Below, piece by piece: positions 16,751 through 24,902 of a stretch of 64,000 nt of DNA. Position 1 is the stretch's first letter. Each line of letters starts with the position of its first letter. The position numbers and the translations under genes were made by a program. The stretch comes from Alloacidobacterium sp963823845 (GTDB lineage Bacteria; Acidobacteriota; Terriglobia; Terriglobales; Acidobacteriaceae), in assembly GCA_963823845.1 (NCBI GenBank), contig CAWGND010000014.1, positions 868,001-932,000 on the forward strand. Direction: 5' to 3'. The notes beneath the pieces are model-generated. The model saw only the letters and a program-made list of their open reading frames with translations, was not told the DNA's origin and did not search any database.

Positions 16751-17476
16751 TCAGGATGTCTTTTCGCCGATTTTCGCCTGAATGGCGTGCTGGACAAGTT
16801 CGCGTCCGCTGCTCAGGGAAAGTTTGTCTTTGATGTGGGCTTGATAGGTTTCTACGGTCTTGATACTCAGGTGCAGCTTTTCCGCAATCTGCCGCGTGCT
16901 CCGGCCTTCTCCGATGAGACGGAATACTTCCAGCTCGCGGTCGGAAAGGGCCGACAGCTGGGAGTTCAGGTTGCCCGAAGCGCCGCTGACGTTTTGACCG
17001 CTGACATATTGATGGAGCAACTTGTTCGCCATGCGGTCGCTAAGATAGATGTCGCCGTCGAGAATGCGTCTCACCGCCACCAAAACCTTCTCGGTAGCCT
17101 CCTGCTTCATGATGTAGCCATTCGCGCGGGCCCGCAGCGCGCGCTCCGCGTAAATTGACTCATCGTGCATGGAGAGAATCAACACAGGAAGATCCGGATA
17201 GAGCGTGCGGATGCTCTTCAACAGATCCAGCCCATCCGGCCCATTGAGCGAGATGTCCGCAATCAGGATGTCAGGCGGCTTTGCGGCAATTGCTTTCATC
17301 GCGGCCTGCGCCTCTTCAGCCTCCCCGCAGACAGCAAGGTCCGCTTCACGGTTAATCATCAACGCAAGGCCTTGCCGCAGAAGAGGATGATCGTCTACCA
17401 CGAAGACGTTTTTCTTTCCGAGTTTCGTGCCACTCTGCGAGCTATGAGCGGCCGCCATTCGAGCGCTATGCATCAT
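16751..17476 (-). CDS. NarL/FixJ-family response regulator
   Basis: A 241-aa two-component regulator. The receiver domain (~20-140) has the acidic pair VVDDHPLLRQG, the phosphoacceptor Asp in ILIADISLNGPDG, and the conserved KQEATEKV lysine region. The C-terminal LuxR-type helix-turn-helix (~175-235) reads LSDRELEVFRLIGEGRSTRQ then IAEKLHLSIKTVETYQAHI. It overlaps the upstream histidine kinase gene by 11 nt, so the pair is co-translated. Because the operon starts with an orphan hydrogenase small subunit and ends just before hhyS, the likely target is the hydrogenase promoter, but this is inference. Start ATG at 17476 or 17473. Confidence 0.93.
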   Translation of the reverse strand: MMHSARMAAAHSSQSGTKLGKKNVFVVDDHPLLRQGLALMINREADLAVCGEAEEAQAAMKAIAAKPPDILIADISLNGPDGLDLLKSIRTLYPDLPVLILSMHDESIYAERALRARANGYIMKQEATEKVLVAVRRILDGDIYLSDRMANKLLHQYVSGQNVSGASGNLNSQLSALSDRELEVFRLIGEGRSTRQIAEKLHLSIKTVETYQAHIKDKLSLSSGRELVQHAIQAKIGEKTS

Positions 17477-19067
17477 CCTTCACCGGAAAACTACAGATCA
17501 CATCCATTCCGCGACCCAAGCCTCGCCGAATCTCAAGAGCGCCGCCAATCATGCCCGCGCGGTAATTCATAATGTGCAGTCCCATGCCGTGAGTAGATGC
17601 GCGGTTCTCCATCATGCCCTTGCCGTCGTCTTTAATGGTGAGACGGCCTCGTCCCTGTTCGGCAACCAATTGAATCAGAATTACCTTCGCCTCTCCGTGT
17701 TTGATCGCATTGTTCACCGCCTCCTGCGCGATGTGGTACAGATGCGTAGCCATGGTCACATCATGGATCAGAACCGGAGTTTCGCATTCGAAACGGCATG
17801 ATACTCCAAAGAGGTCTTCAACTTCAGCCGCCCATAGCTGCAACGCCGACATAAGCCCCTGCGCATCCGACAGAACGGGCAGTAATCCCCTCGCCAGTTC
17901 ACGAGTCTTGTGGATGGCTTCATTGACGAGCTTCACGATCTTGGCTGCTTCATCGCTCTCTGCTCTCTTCTGCTCGGCTAGCTTCGCTTCATGCACCTTC
18001 GCCATAAACGCGATTCCAGTCAGGTGCTGCCCAAGTCCATCATGCAGATCCTGCCCGATGCGGCGCTGCTCCCGTGCGCTGATCTCAAGAATCGCCTTTT
18101 CCAGATGCTTTCGCTCAGTTATGTCAATGCCGGTAGCAATGATGTAGTTCGACGTCTCTCCGCTGCCCGGAAGCAATGTGCTCGTCCACGCAATCAGCCT
18201 CTCGTCTCCGTGCCGCGTCATCCAGCAGCTCTGATAATCCTGAGGAAGAAGATCCGTACGCAGCATCTCAAAGATGGTCCGGAAGCGATTCGCTTCTTCG
18301 GGAAGAAGAAAGAGGTCCCATATACATTTCCCCTGCACTTCCTCCTTCGAATATCCAGTCATAATTTCGCAGGCGGGGTTAAAGCGCAGAATGCGCCCCT
18401 CTTCGTCGAGAACCACGACCAGCGCTCCGACGGTATCCAAAATTGCCGAAACGAAGTTGCGTTCTTCCTGCAACTCCTCTTCAATCCGCTTCATGTCCGA
18501 GATATCGAACGCGACACCATGAATGAACCATGGATGGCCATCTTCACGACGCATCATCCTGGCATCGCAATGAAACCATATAACGCGGCCATCACGCGCG
18601 ATCACTCGGTAGGCAGATCGCAGCGGTTTGCCGGAAAGAAACATCTCCGCGGCCTCCAGGCTCCAGCGCTGCTTGTCGTCGGGATGAATGTGCTCATACC
18701 AGCGAACAGGATCCTCCAGCCATTCCTCGCGTGAATAGCCCAGAACGGCCTCGATCTCCGGACTTACATACGCTTCGCTAATGCCGCGGTCGAGATAGGC
18801 CATGAAGACGACCGCCGGGATCTGCTCCAGCAGAGCGCGATACTTCGCTTCAAGATTCGGCGCGCGGGTATCGGCAGTCGATTTCGATTCAGCTTTGTTG
18901 AAGTAGTCCCTGCTGTCGGCAATACCGGCTCCCGTGTCGGCGAAAACACTGGCGAGATCGAGAAGGACGGCTTCTGCTTCAGAAATGTCCGGTAGTTCTT
19001 CGTCGGTATCGATGGGCTTCTTCTTGCTGCTGAACCGTTTTTGGCCCGCTCTCGCAAACGAAGACAT
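17466..19067 (-). CDS. Soluble PAS-PAS histidine kinase (HisKA_3)
   Basis: A 533-aa kinase without any membrane segment or signal peptide, so a cytoplasmic sensor. Two PAS domains follow a ~70-residue N-terminus: PAS1 (~70-195; AYVSPEIEAVLGYSREEW, PAC end GVAFDISDMKRIEEE) and PAS2 (~205-330; LRFNPACEIMTGYSKEEV, ATGIDITERKHLEKA). The dimerisation/phosphoacceptor motif is EQRRIGQDLHDGLGQHLTGI (HisKA_3), and the ATPase domain carries AQEAVNNAIKHGEA and IKDDGKGM. It lies 38 nt downstream of the orphan small subunit. Domain plan and context recall the HoxJ kinase of regulatory hydrogenases, which is also soluble and PAS-containing. Confidence 0.94.
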   Translation of the reverse strand: MSSFARAGQKRFSSKKKPIDTDEELPDISEAEAVLLDLASVFADTGAGIADSRDYFNKAESKSTADTRAPNLEAKYRALLEQIPAVVFMAYLDRGISEAYVSPEIEAVLGYSREEWLEDPVRWYEHIHPDDKQRWSLEAAEMFLSGKPLRSAYRVIARDGRVIWFHCDARMMRREDGHPWFIHGVAFDISDMKRIEEELQEERNFVSAILDTVGALVVVLDEEGRILRFNPACEIMTGYSKEEVQGKCIWDLFLLPEEANRFRTIFEMLRTDLLPQDYQSCWMTRHGDERLIAWTSTLLPGSGETSNYIIATGIDITERKHLEKAILEISAREQRRIGQDLHDGLGQHLTGIAFMAKVHEAKLAEQKRAESDEAAKIVKLVNEAIHKTRELARGLLPVLSDAQGLMSALQLWAAEVEDLFGVSCRFECETPVLIHDVTMATHLYHIAQEAVNNAIKHGEAKVILIQLVAEQGRGRLTIKDDGKGMMENRASTHGMGLHIMNYRAGMIGGALEIRRGLGRGMDVICSFPVKDDA

Positions 19068-19105
19068 CTCTCACTCCACACTTATGCTCAATTGCCTGTC
19101 TCTAA

Positions 19106-20161
19106 TCATGGAGGAGTCGACCGCGAATCATTCTGGTTGCCCGGTACGCGTCGCTTTTGCCGCCAACTTGGCACCTTGTTCAGTGACGCCTGTGTAAAGC
19201 GGCGCAACGCATGGATCGCTCGCCCATACGTCTGAACTGCCGCAGACGACAGCAGCGATCCCGGCGGCTGATTCATGAACGGCATAAACTTGTCAGGAAA
19301 TCCCGGCATCGTGCACCCGATGCAGATGCCGCCCACATTGGGGCACCCACCAATACCGGCCATCCAACCGCGCTTGCCCACATTGCACTGCACCACCGGC
19401 CCCCAGCAGCCCAGCTTCACGATGCAAAGCGGCGACCCATACTCTTCCGCGAATTGCGCCTGCTCATAGTAGCCACCGCGATCGCAACCCTCGTGCACCG
19501 TGCTTCCAAACAACCATGTTGGGCGTAGCGCCTCATCCAGCGGAATCGTCGGCGCTCGCCCCGCCGCCATATTCAGCAGGTACAACAGCGTTTCCATAAA
19601 GTTGTCAGGCTGCACAGGACAGCCTGGCACGCACACGATCGGAATATCCGCCTTCGACCGCCACTGCCAGCCGAGGTAATCGGGCAGGCCCATGCACCCG
19701 GTCGGATTGCCTTCCATCGCATGAATCCCGCCATAAGTGGCGCAGGTCCCGGCCGCAATGATCGCCCATGCCCTCGGAGCCAGCCTGTCAATCCACTCGC
19801 AGGTCGTAATCGGCTGGCCAGTCGCCCGGTCCGTGCCAAACGACGCCCAATAACCATCCTTCTTATTGTTCTCATCCGGAATCGAGCCCTCAATCACGAG
19901 AATGAAAGGGTTCGATTTTCCTTCAGCAGCAAGATGAAAACGCCGCATGAAGTCGTCTCCAACCTCATGCGCGAGAAAAGGATTATGGAAATGAACTTTG
20001 GGAATCCACGGGAGCGCCCCGAGAACGATGTCCTCAATACTGGGCTGCATTGCCCCCGTCATCGCAATCGTGTCGCCATCGCAACCCAATCCCGCCGTAA
20101 TCCATAGAACGTCTATTTCGGCGATGGGTGCCGATTTGCGATCCGAGCGGACAAATGCCAT
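19106..20161 (-). CDS. Orphan second group 1h-type hydrogenase small subunit
   Basis: A 351-aa paralogue of the hhyS product. All cluster motifs are kept: TAGLGCDGDTIA with the Asp ligand, GTCATYGGIHAMEGNPTGC, PGCPVQPDNF, HEGCDRGGYYEQ, KLGCWGPVVQCNVGKRGW and GGCPNVGGICIGCTMPGFP. No large-subunit gene accompanies it; the next genes are the kinase and regulator in the same direction. ATG at 20161 is preferred to the adjacent GTG at 20164. The C-terminus is shorter and basic (KVPSWRQKRRVPGNQ). It could be an alternative partner for HhyL or a sensory electron-transfer subunit for the kinase. Conservation of every ligand argues against decay. Confidence 0.93.
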   Translation of the reverse strand: MAFVRSDRKSAPIAEIDVLWITAGLGCDGDTIAMTGAMQPSIEDIVLGALPWIPKVHFHNPFLAHEVGDDFMRRFHLAAEGKSNPFILVIEGSIPDENNKKDGYWASFGTDRATGQPITTCEWIDRLAPRAWAIIAAGTCATYGGIHAMEGNPTGCMGLPDYLGWQWRSKADIPIVCVPGCPVQPDNFMETLLYLLNMAAGRAPTIPLDEALRPTWLFGSTVHEGCDRGGYYEQAQFAEEYGSPLCIVKLGCWGPVVQCNVGKRGWMAGIGGCPNVGGICIGCTMPGFPDKFMPFMNQPPGSLLSSAAVQTYGRAIHALRRFTQASLNKVPSWRQKRRVPGNQNDSRSTPP

Positions 20162-20330
20162 CACGAAGGTGGCGCCCTTTCCTTGCAGAACTGGTCTCTG
20201 CAGAAAAAGTTACGCGTCTATCTTGTGCTTTCAGCATGATTTACGCAAGGCCTCGCTCTTGATCTATGGCGAGTGCTCAATGCTTATCTGGGAACCCATG
20301 AAACCGCTCACTAGGCACTCCCACTTGCAA

Positions 20331-20432
20331 TTACATGCACCTCATTCTGAGGTAGCGGCGAATGTCAGGCGCCATAGCGATTAGCAGCGTAACCATGCCT
20401 AACGAACCCAATGCCAGGATTGCTTTCTTCAT
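20331..20432 (-). CDS. 33-aa DUF6893-like membrane peptide
   Basis: A short gene of 34 codons that standard length cut-offs miss. It begins at the ATG at 20432 behind GAGGTGAAACGA, a good ribosome binding site with eight bases spacing, and ends at the TAA at 20331-20333. The peptide has a Lys-Lys start (MKKAILALGSLGMVTLLIAM) forming one membrane helix, then a cytoplasmic or periplasmic tail APDIRRYLRMRCM. From memory this is the DUF6893 pattern seen near group 1h hydrogenases. The tail is shared with the 71-aa protein at 9434-9649. It lies 170 nt upstream of the orphan small subunit and may be the first gene of that operon. Confidence 0.7.
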   Translation of the reverse strand: MKKAILALGSLGMVTLLIAMAPDIRRYLRMRCM

Positions 20433-21226
20433 TTCGTTTCACCTCGATCTGAATAGATACTGAATATGTAGCGCAAGAAATCAGAGTGTGCTCGCTTATG
20501 CTTGCATCGTCAAGTCCCTGTGAACATGGAATCAATGACATGTGCGACTTCGCAAAGCCTTAACACAAATACAAGAGCGGTCGCGCCGTTCTCTCACTTG
20601 TATGATGCGACGTGGGTGATGGCTCTCTCCGCCTATCCGCCAATCTTTTGCCGATGGCACATGAGTGCTCCAACTTGAAACCTACCGAAGTGGGTGGTCG
20701 GCCCTTCCGCGCCCTAGCGGTGCCTTCCCGGCGGAGAGTGGCATAGAAGCAGTTCAGCTCGGTTTAGCCGATCAAAGCGCACTTAGGTCCTGTACGGGCA
20801 ACCCGCACCTTCCCCGTCGTTGGCCGTTCGGGCGCGTAACGGAAGGGTTGCCGACAAATCGGGATCTTCGAATCGTGGACTGATTGCCGTCCTCACTTCA
20901 TGAGAAGAACGATCAACGTGGCGGCGGTCGCCAGATGAAGCAGGATATGCGCAGTGTTTGGGACCATTCCATTGCGCCTCGGCAAGAAGGAATGCGTTTT
21001 GCCGAACATGATTTGATAGCGAGCAGCTCGCTTCAGTTCTGGTCGGAAAACCAGGCGCGGATTTGCCCGATGAAAGCAGGCCATAGCTAATCACGAGCCA
21101 GTCGTACAGCCAGCCCGGCTACGGTCGTCTAAAGGGTTCTGGTGCAAACTTTTCAGAATGAGCGGTGTTCTTCAATTACCCGCTCGGTGTCGAGTCCGAG
21201 TCCTGGACAACGACCGCTACACTGTT
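20433..21226. other. Long intergenic region upstream of the hydrogenase sensory genes
   Basis: Nearly 800 nt with no gene I can support. Frames of 60-100 codons exist on both strands between 20665 and 21094, but none has a family resemblance or a ribosome binding site. A weak inverted repeat ACATG/CATGT lies at 20524-20543. The part next to 20432 is the likely promoter of the DUF6893/orphan-subunit/kinase/regulator operon. Confidence 0.4.
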
Positions 21227-22483
21227 TTAGTTGCTGTCGTTGAGCTTCTTGAGCGCGTCCTCTACGCCCTTGCGGATCTCGCTCCGACGCTGCTCGGTGT
21301 CGGACCATGAGGATGCGGGCGCAGCGTGAGAATCGAGTAGCGCCAATGCTCTTTGCGCGTACGTCCGAGCCAGATCTTTTTGTCCGTCTCTCAAGTAGGC
21401 GCCGGCCAGATTGCCGTTGGCATCAGCGGAGTCGGGATAGGCGAGCAGGTTAAGCTTGAAAATCTCAAGCGCTGTTCTGTTGTCGCCGTCGCGCTGATGA
21501 TCTTCCGCGATGATGTCAACGTTGGCCTCAGGAAAGAGCTGGGCTTGCGGATCCTGCTTGCGGGCTTCGACCAGCCGTTCAGTGACGCGGGCGACTCCGC
21601 CGGGCGATTCGATCTCATTCAGGATTGCAGCGGAGGCCACGGCATCAGCGGGAACGTGACCGGGCGTCTTAACGAGCGTGTTAACGAACCAGGTCACGAT
21701 AGTTTCGGCCAGCTCCGGATGGCGTTTGAACAAATCAGTTCCATGACTTCCGGTCGCAGGGACTTTGGTCGCGTCGGAGGTCTCATACCACAGCCACGGC
21801 GCCTTTGGCCCGACGTAATGGATCAATTGTTTTTCCGGACTGGCGGAACAGACCTAGAGCCATTCCATCGCCTCTACCGTCGGAGGATATTCGTCATCAT
21901 CGGACACGACGAACAGCCCGGGCAGTTGCCAGGCTTGCCGCAGGAATCGCAGTTGAGGCAATAACGTTTCCCCCGATATTAGTACGAGCGATTTCACTTT
22001 GGCCGAATGACGGCGCGCCGTTTCGACGGAATCGTCTACGCCCAGCCATCCGGCTCCTCCAGCGCCGATTACCTCGCGGGTCACGCCCGGCTGCGAAACC
22101 AGATATTTGAAAGCCGTGTCCAGATCGCCGCCTTGGTACAGCGCTCTCGGCTCGTTTTTGCCGCCGCTTTCGCCATGGCCACGCTCATCGATTGTGAGCG
22201 TGTTGATGCCGGCCGATGCCAGTTGCATGGCGACCTCGTCCCAGGACTGACGCGTCCGGTTGCTCTGATGGAAGAGGATTACACCGGGACCGGGTTTGCC
22301 AGCCGCAAAATAGGTGGCCTTCAGCATAGTTCCATCTGGAACCTTCAGATTGGCAACACGCGGAGCGGGGGGCTGCGGATCCTGAGCCTGCGCCGCGAGC
22401 GCCGGGCACAGTCCTGATATGGAAAACACCAGCAGAATCGCCGGGATCAGAGCAAAACGAGAATGCCTCGAAGGTATCTCCAT
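21227..22483 (-). pseudogene. Alpha/beta-hydrolase with TPR tail, split by an in-frame TAG
   Basis: From the ATG at 22483: signal peptide (RFALIPAILLVFSISGLCPA), hydrolase core (GPGVILFHQSNRTRQSWDEV, TIDERGHGESGG, LVLISGETLLPQLRFLRQ, FVVSDDDEYPPTVEAMEWL), then TAG at 21854-21856. The same frame continues without any shift (HYVGPKAPWLWYE, ATGSHGTDLFKRHPEL) with the expected catalytic-His region, and ends in a TPR-like tail (NGNLAGAYLRDGQKDLARTY) at 21227. So one base substitution splits a ~418-codon gene. At the nucleophile elbow the sequence is GAGGAGWLG, lacking the usual Ser, so even the intact family member may be non-catalytic. Readthrough or reinitiation at the TTG at 21826 is possible. 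Confidence 0.75.
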
Positions 22484-22512
22484 AGCATCCTTTCCTAAGG
22501 TCAAATGCGGCC

Positions 22513-23061
22513 TTGGAACATGCTAACGATCGGGAAGTGAAGTATGGCGCGGCTTTGGCTCTAAGCCTTTCCGGAGATTCGGTTCGTTCTCAAGCGCTCG
22601 CAAATAACCTTGAGAAGGAGTTCCCTGATGATACCTCGGTCAGATTCAGTTACCTGCCAACCGTACGCGCCGTTCTCGCATTGAACCATCGTGAGCCCGC
22701 AAAAGCTATCAAGCTTCTTCAAGTAGCCGTACCTTACGAACTGAGCGCACCGCGCAGCAGCTTACAGGGGTTCTTTGGCGCGCTCTATCCGATCTACGTC
22801 CGTGGATTGGCGTATTTGGCAGAGCATGATGGCACCCAGGCGGCCAACGAGTTTCAAAAGATTCTCGATCACCGTGGAGTCGTCATTAGTGATCCCATCG
22901 GTGCACTCGCGCACTTCCAGCAAGCCAGAGCCTACGCCATGACAGGAGACAGGGCTAAAGCAAAAGCTTCCTATCAAGAATTCCTCAATCTTTGGAAAGA
23001 TGCTGACGCTGAACTTCCGATTTTGAATCAAGCCAGAGGCGAATACGCTAAATTGCAGTGA
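22513..23061 (+). pseudogene. C-terminal TPR fragment of an Acidobacteriota Ser/Thr protein kinase
   Basis: 182 codons: SVRSQALANNLEKEFPDDTS, FSYLPTVRAVLALNHREPAK, IKLLQVAVPYELSAPRSSLQ, then GFFGALYPIYVRGLAYLAEH and LAHFQQARAYAMTGDRAKA, ending AKASYQEFLNLWKDADAE. From memory this is the standard C-terminal TPR tail of the large Acidobacteriota protein kinases (kinase, membrane segment, TPRs). The kinase domain, membrane segment and first TPRs are missing; upstream DNA belongs to the hydrolase promoter. No plausible start codon with a ribosome binding site. A remnant left after rearrangement. Confidence 0.7.
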
Positions 23062-23490
23062 TCTGCAGACTCGTCGCGCAAAACATGTCTCTGTCAATAG
23101 AGTCAGGACGCGAGAACGATCTCATTGACAACCGAGAGTCCGAGTCAGTTGTCGCCAAATCGCTAACTCACTCATCGACAATGGAATTGCGGGCTACATG
23201 GTCGAATATTCCACTTATCGGGCAAGTGTCGTCGCGTAGTTTCCAGAAAAGGGGTTTTCGGTAGGTGTCAGAGTCTAGCGTTCTCGCGCGGATCTCGGTA
23301 AGAGCACAATTGCCAAGTCAATCATCGATGTTCCGACTAATGTCCACAATCGCCTTCTCGCAGGAGACTGTAAACAGCATCACGAAGCATTGGTCCGATT
23401 GCCGCGACCGTACCTCAACCGGTTGGCTGTGTCGCCTCCGCGGCTGTGTGAGGCTCCGCGACCTTGAAGCAGTCGGTACTAAGGTTTCCT
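23062..23490. other. Intergenic, no gene seen
   Basis: About 430 nt between the kinase-tail fragment and the MITE. Short frames only, without motifs. The last 14 bases (CTAAGGTTTCC and following) recur just left of the IS5-like element at 35066-35076. Confidence 0.4.
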
Positions 23491-23660
23491 CTAGGAACTT
23501 GTTGAAAAACGATTCCGGCTATCCAATGCAGCCAGCCAGGACAAATCAGCGTCGCGCAAAAATGGCCTGCAACGCGCCGATCCGCCCTCTGTATACATTT
23601 CTGGTCACTTTTTCGGAGTCTAAAGTAAGTGCCTAAATGAGTTTTTCAACAAGCTCCTAG
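23491..23660. repeat. 170-bp MITE with IS5-like terminal inverted repeats
   Basis: The ends are CTAGGAACTTGTTGAAAAAC (23491-23510) and, as reverse complement, CTAGGAGCTTGTTGAAAAAC (23641-23660): 19 of 20 bases match. The same end sequence bounds the complete IS at 35076-36389 (TCTAGGAGCTTGTTGAAAT / TCTAGGAACTTGTTGAAAT). The 130-bp interior has no coding potential, so this is a non-autonomous element that the IS transposase could once have moved. Confidence 0.8.
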
Positions 23661-23791
23661 ACAAGACTCGCGAAACATTCGAAACGTGGCGCCCCCTCCC
23701 TGGCGAGCTCAATTGGGAGTTCCTACCACGGTAGGTAGATCGTTGCTATCATCTGCATATTATTGTTTATAAATTGTTTATACTTTCTGGC

Positions 23792-24300
23792 TGCCCACTA
23801 GGGAGTCACATCAGTTGAAAACAAAGTGGATAGTATCACCTTGCTACTATCATATCCCCACCTGTATCCCCAGAAAATCAACTACCTTTCGGATTTTCGA
23901 AGACTCGCGTGTAGCTTTCTCCGAACTTCTTCGGACTCTTTCGGACCTGGTGATAGGTGCATTTTGTGAGATCAATTACCAGCCCTCTCATTATGAGTAG
24001 CAACCGGCTTAAATTCGTAGCGATCGCAAGGCGGGTTCGAACATCGCCCCACCAACAGTGTCAAAGACCGCATCGACTCCTGGGCCCAACCGCTTCGGGA
24101 AACCTTGCCGTGGACAGAACGGAACCGTGACAGCCCAATTCCCTTCCCCGCCTCGTCGCTGGGGTTGGCAGACACGAGTGGCGAAGAAGCGAGCTGTAGG
24201 CCGATACCCGAAGGCATTTCGGAGGATGGCTATAGAGCGATTGAAGAGTTGCCACTAGAAGGTACAGCTGTTCGAACCTACAACCCTTCGGTTAACAGCC
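23792..24300. repeat. 0.5-kb dispersed repeat, copy 1, ending in a tRNA-Asn-like half
   Basis: The whole stretch recurs at 54126-54644 in the same orientation with scattered substitutions and short indels. Shared blocks include GTTGAAAACAAAGTGGATAG, GATTTTCGAAGACT, CTTCTTCGGACTCTTTCGG and GGCGGGTTCGAACATCGCCC. No conserved reading frame. At the right end (24261-24300) the minus strand reads CTGTTAACCGAAGGGTTGTA then GGTTCGAAC: an anticodon loop with GTT plus a T-loop, like the 3' half of tRNA-Asn(GTT). This suggests a degenerate integrated element or its attachment site. Confidence 0.75.
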
Positions 24301-24405
24301 CGGCGACTGATTTTGAACTGGCATGGGCACAAAAATGGGTACAGTCATTTCAGTCGCTTTGGAATCGCAATTTTTGCGCATCACAGCGGTAGAAACTCTT
24401 CACTT

Positions 24406-24843
24406 CTAATTCTTGATCAGTTCAACTGCAGCGTGTAATTGCGGGATCGAATCTTCGCGAGGAGTGCGGGCGTGCATCTCGCGCGCGGCTTGCACCTGCT
24501 CAATGTTGGCTTCGGCCCAGCCACAAATGCCTTCAACCAGTTCGCACAAGGACCGTCCCAGGCCTGTCAGCGAGTACTCCACTTTGGGTGGAACGCTTGC
24601 ATAAATCCGGCGGGTCACGATTCCGTCCCGCTCCAGGTTGCGAAGTATGTTGGTCAGTACTTTCTGCGAGATCCCATCCACCGATCGCCGCAACTGAGCA
24701 AAGCGTAGAGTCCCGTCAGCGAGGCGCCGGATAATCAAGACAGTCCATTTATCCGCAATAAGATCAAGTACCTGGCGCGTTGGACAGTGGCTGTCAAAGA
24801 CGTTCCAGGGCGGGGTGGTTTCCAAAAGGTGCCTATCGCTCAT
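24406..24843 (-). CDS. HxlR-family transcriptional regulator
   Basis: A 145-aa winged-helix regulator. The HxlR signature is clear: NVFDSHCPTRQVLDLIADKW, TVLIIRRLADGTLRFAQLRR, then SQKVLTNILRNLERDGIVTR and PKVEYSLTGLGRSL. Cys near residue 19 is the usual HxlR redox/ligand position. The ATG at 24843 fits the family start; a TTG at 24903 would lengthen it by 20 aa and overlap the divergent gene's start. It is transcribed divergently from the NmrA-like oxidoreductase with ~60 nt between, so it probably controls that gene and itself. Confidence 0.92.
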   Translation of the reverse strand: MSDRHLLETTPPWNVFDSHCPTRQVLDLIADKWTVLIIRRLADGTLRFAQLRRSVDGISQKVLTNILRNLERDGIVTRRIYASVPPKVEYSLTGLGRSLCELVEGICGWAEANIEQVQAAREMHARTPREDSIPQLHAAVELIKN

Positions 24844-24902
24844 AAAGGTGCCTACTTGCCTTAAGCTCTCAACAATCTGAAGATACTCCGGGGAAAGATT
24901 CA

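Noticed and set aside
20665..21094. Three frames of 60-103 codons upstream of the sensory operon
   Set aside because: No ribosome binding site, no motif, conflicting strands; treated as non-coding.
23265..23636. 123-codon plus-strand frame
   Set aside because: Its second half runs into the MITE and the first half has no features, so it is a chance frame.
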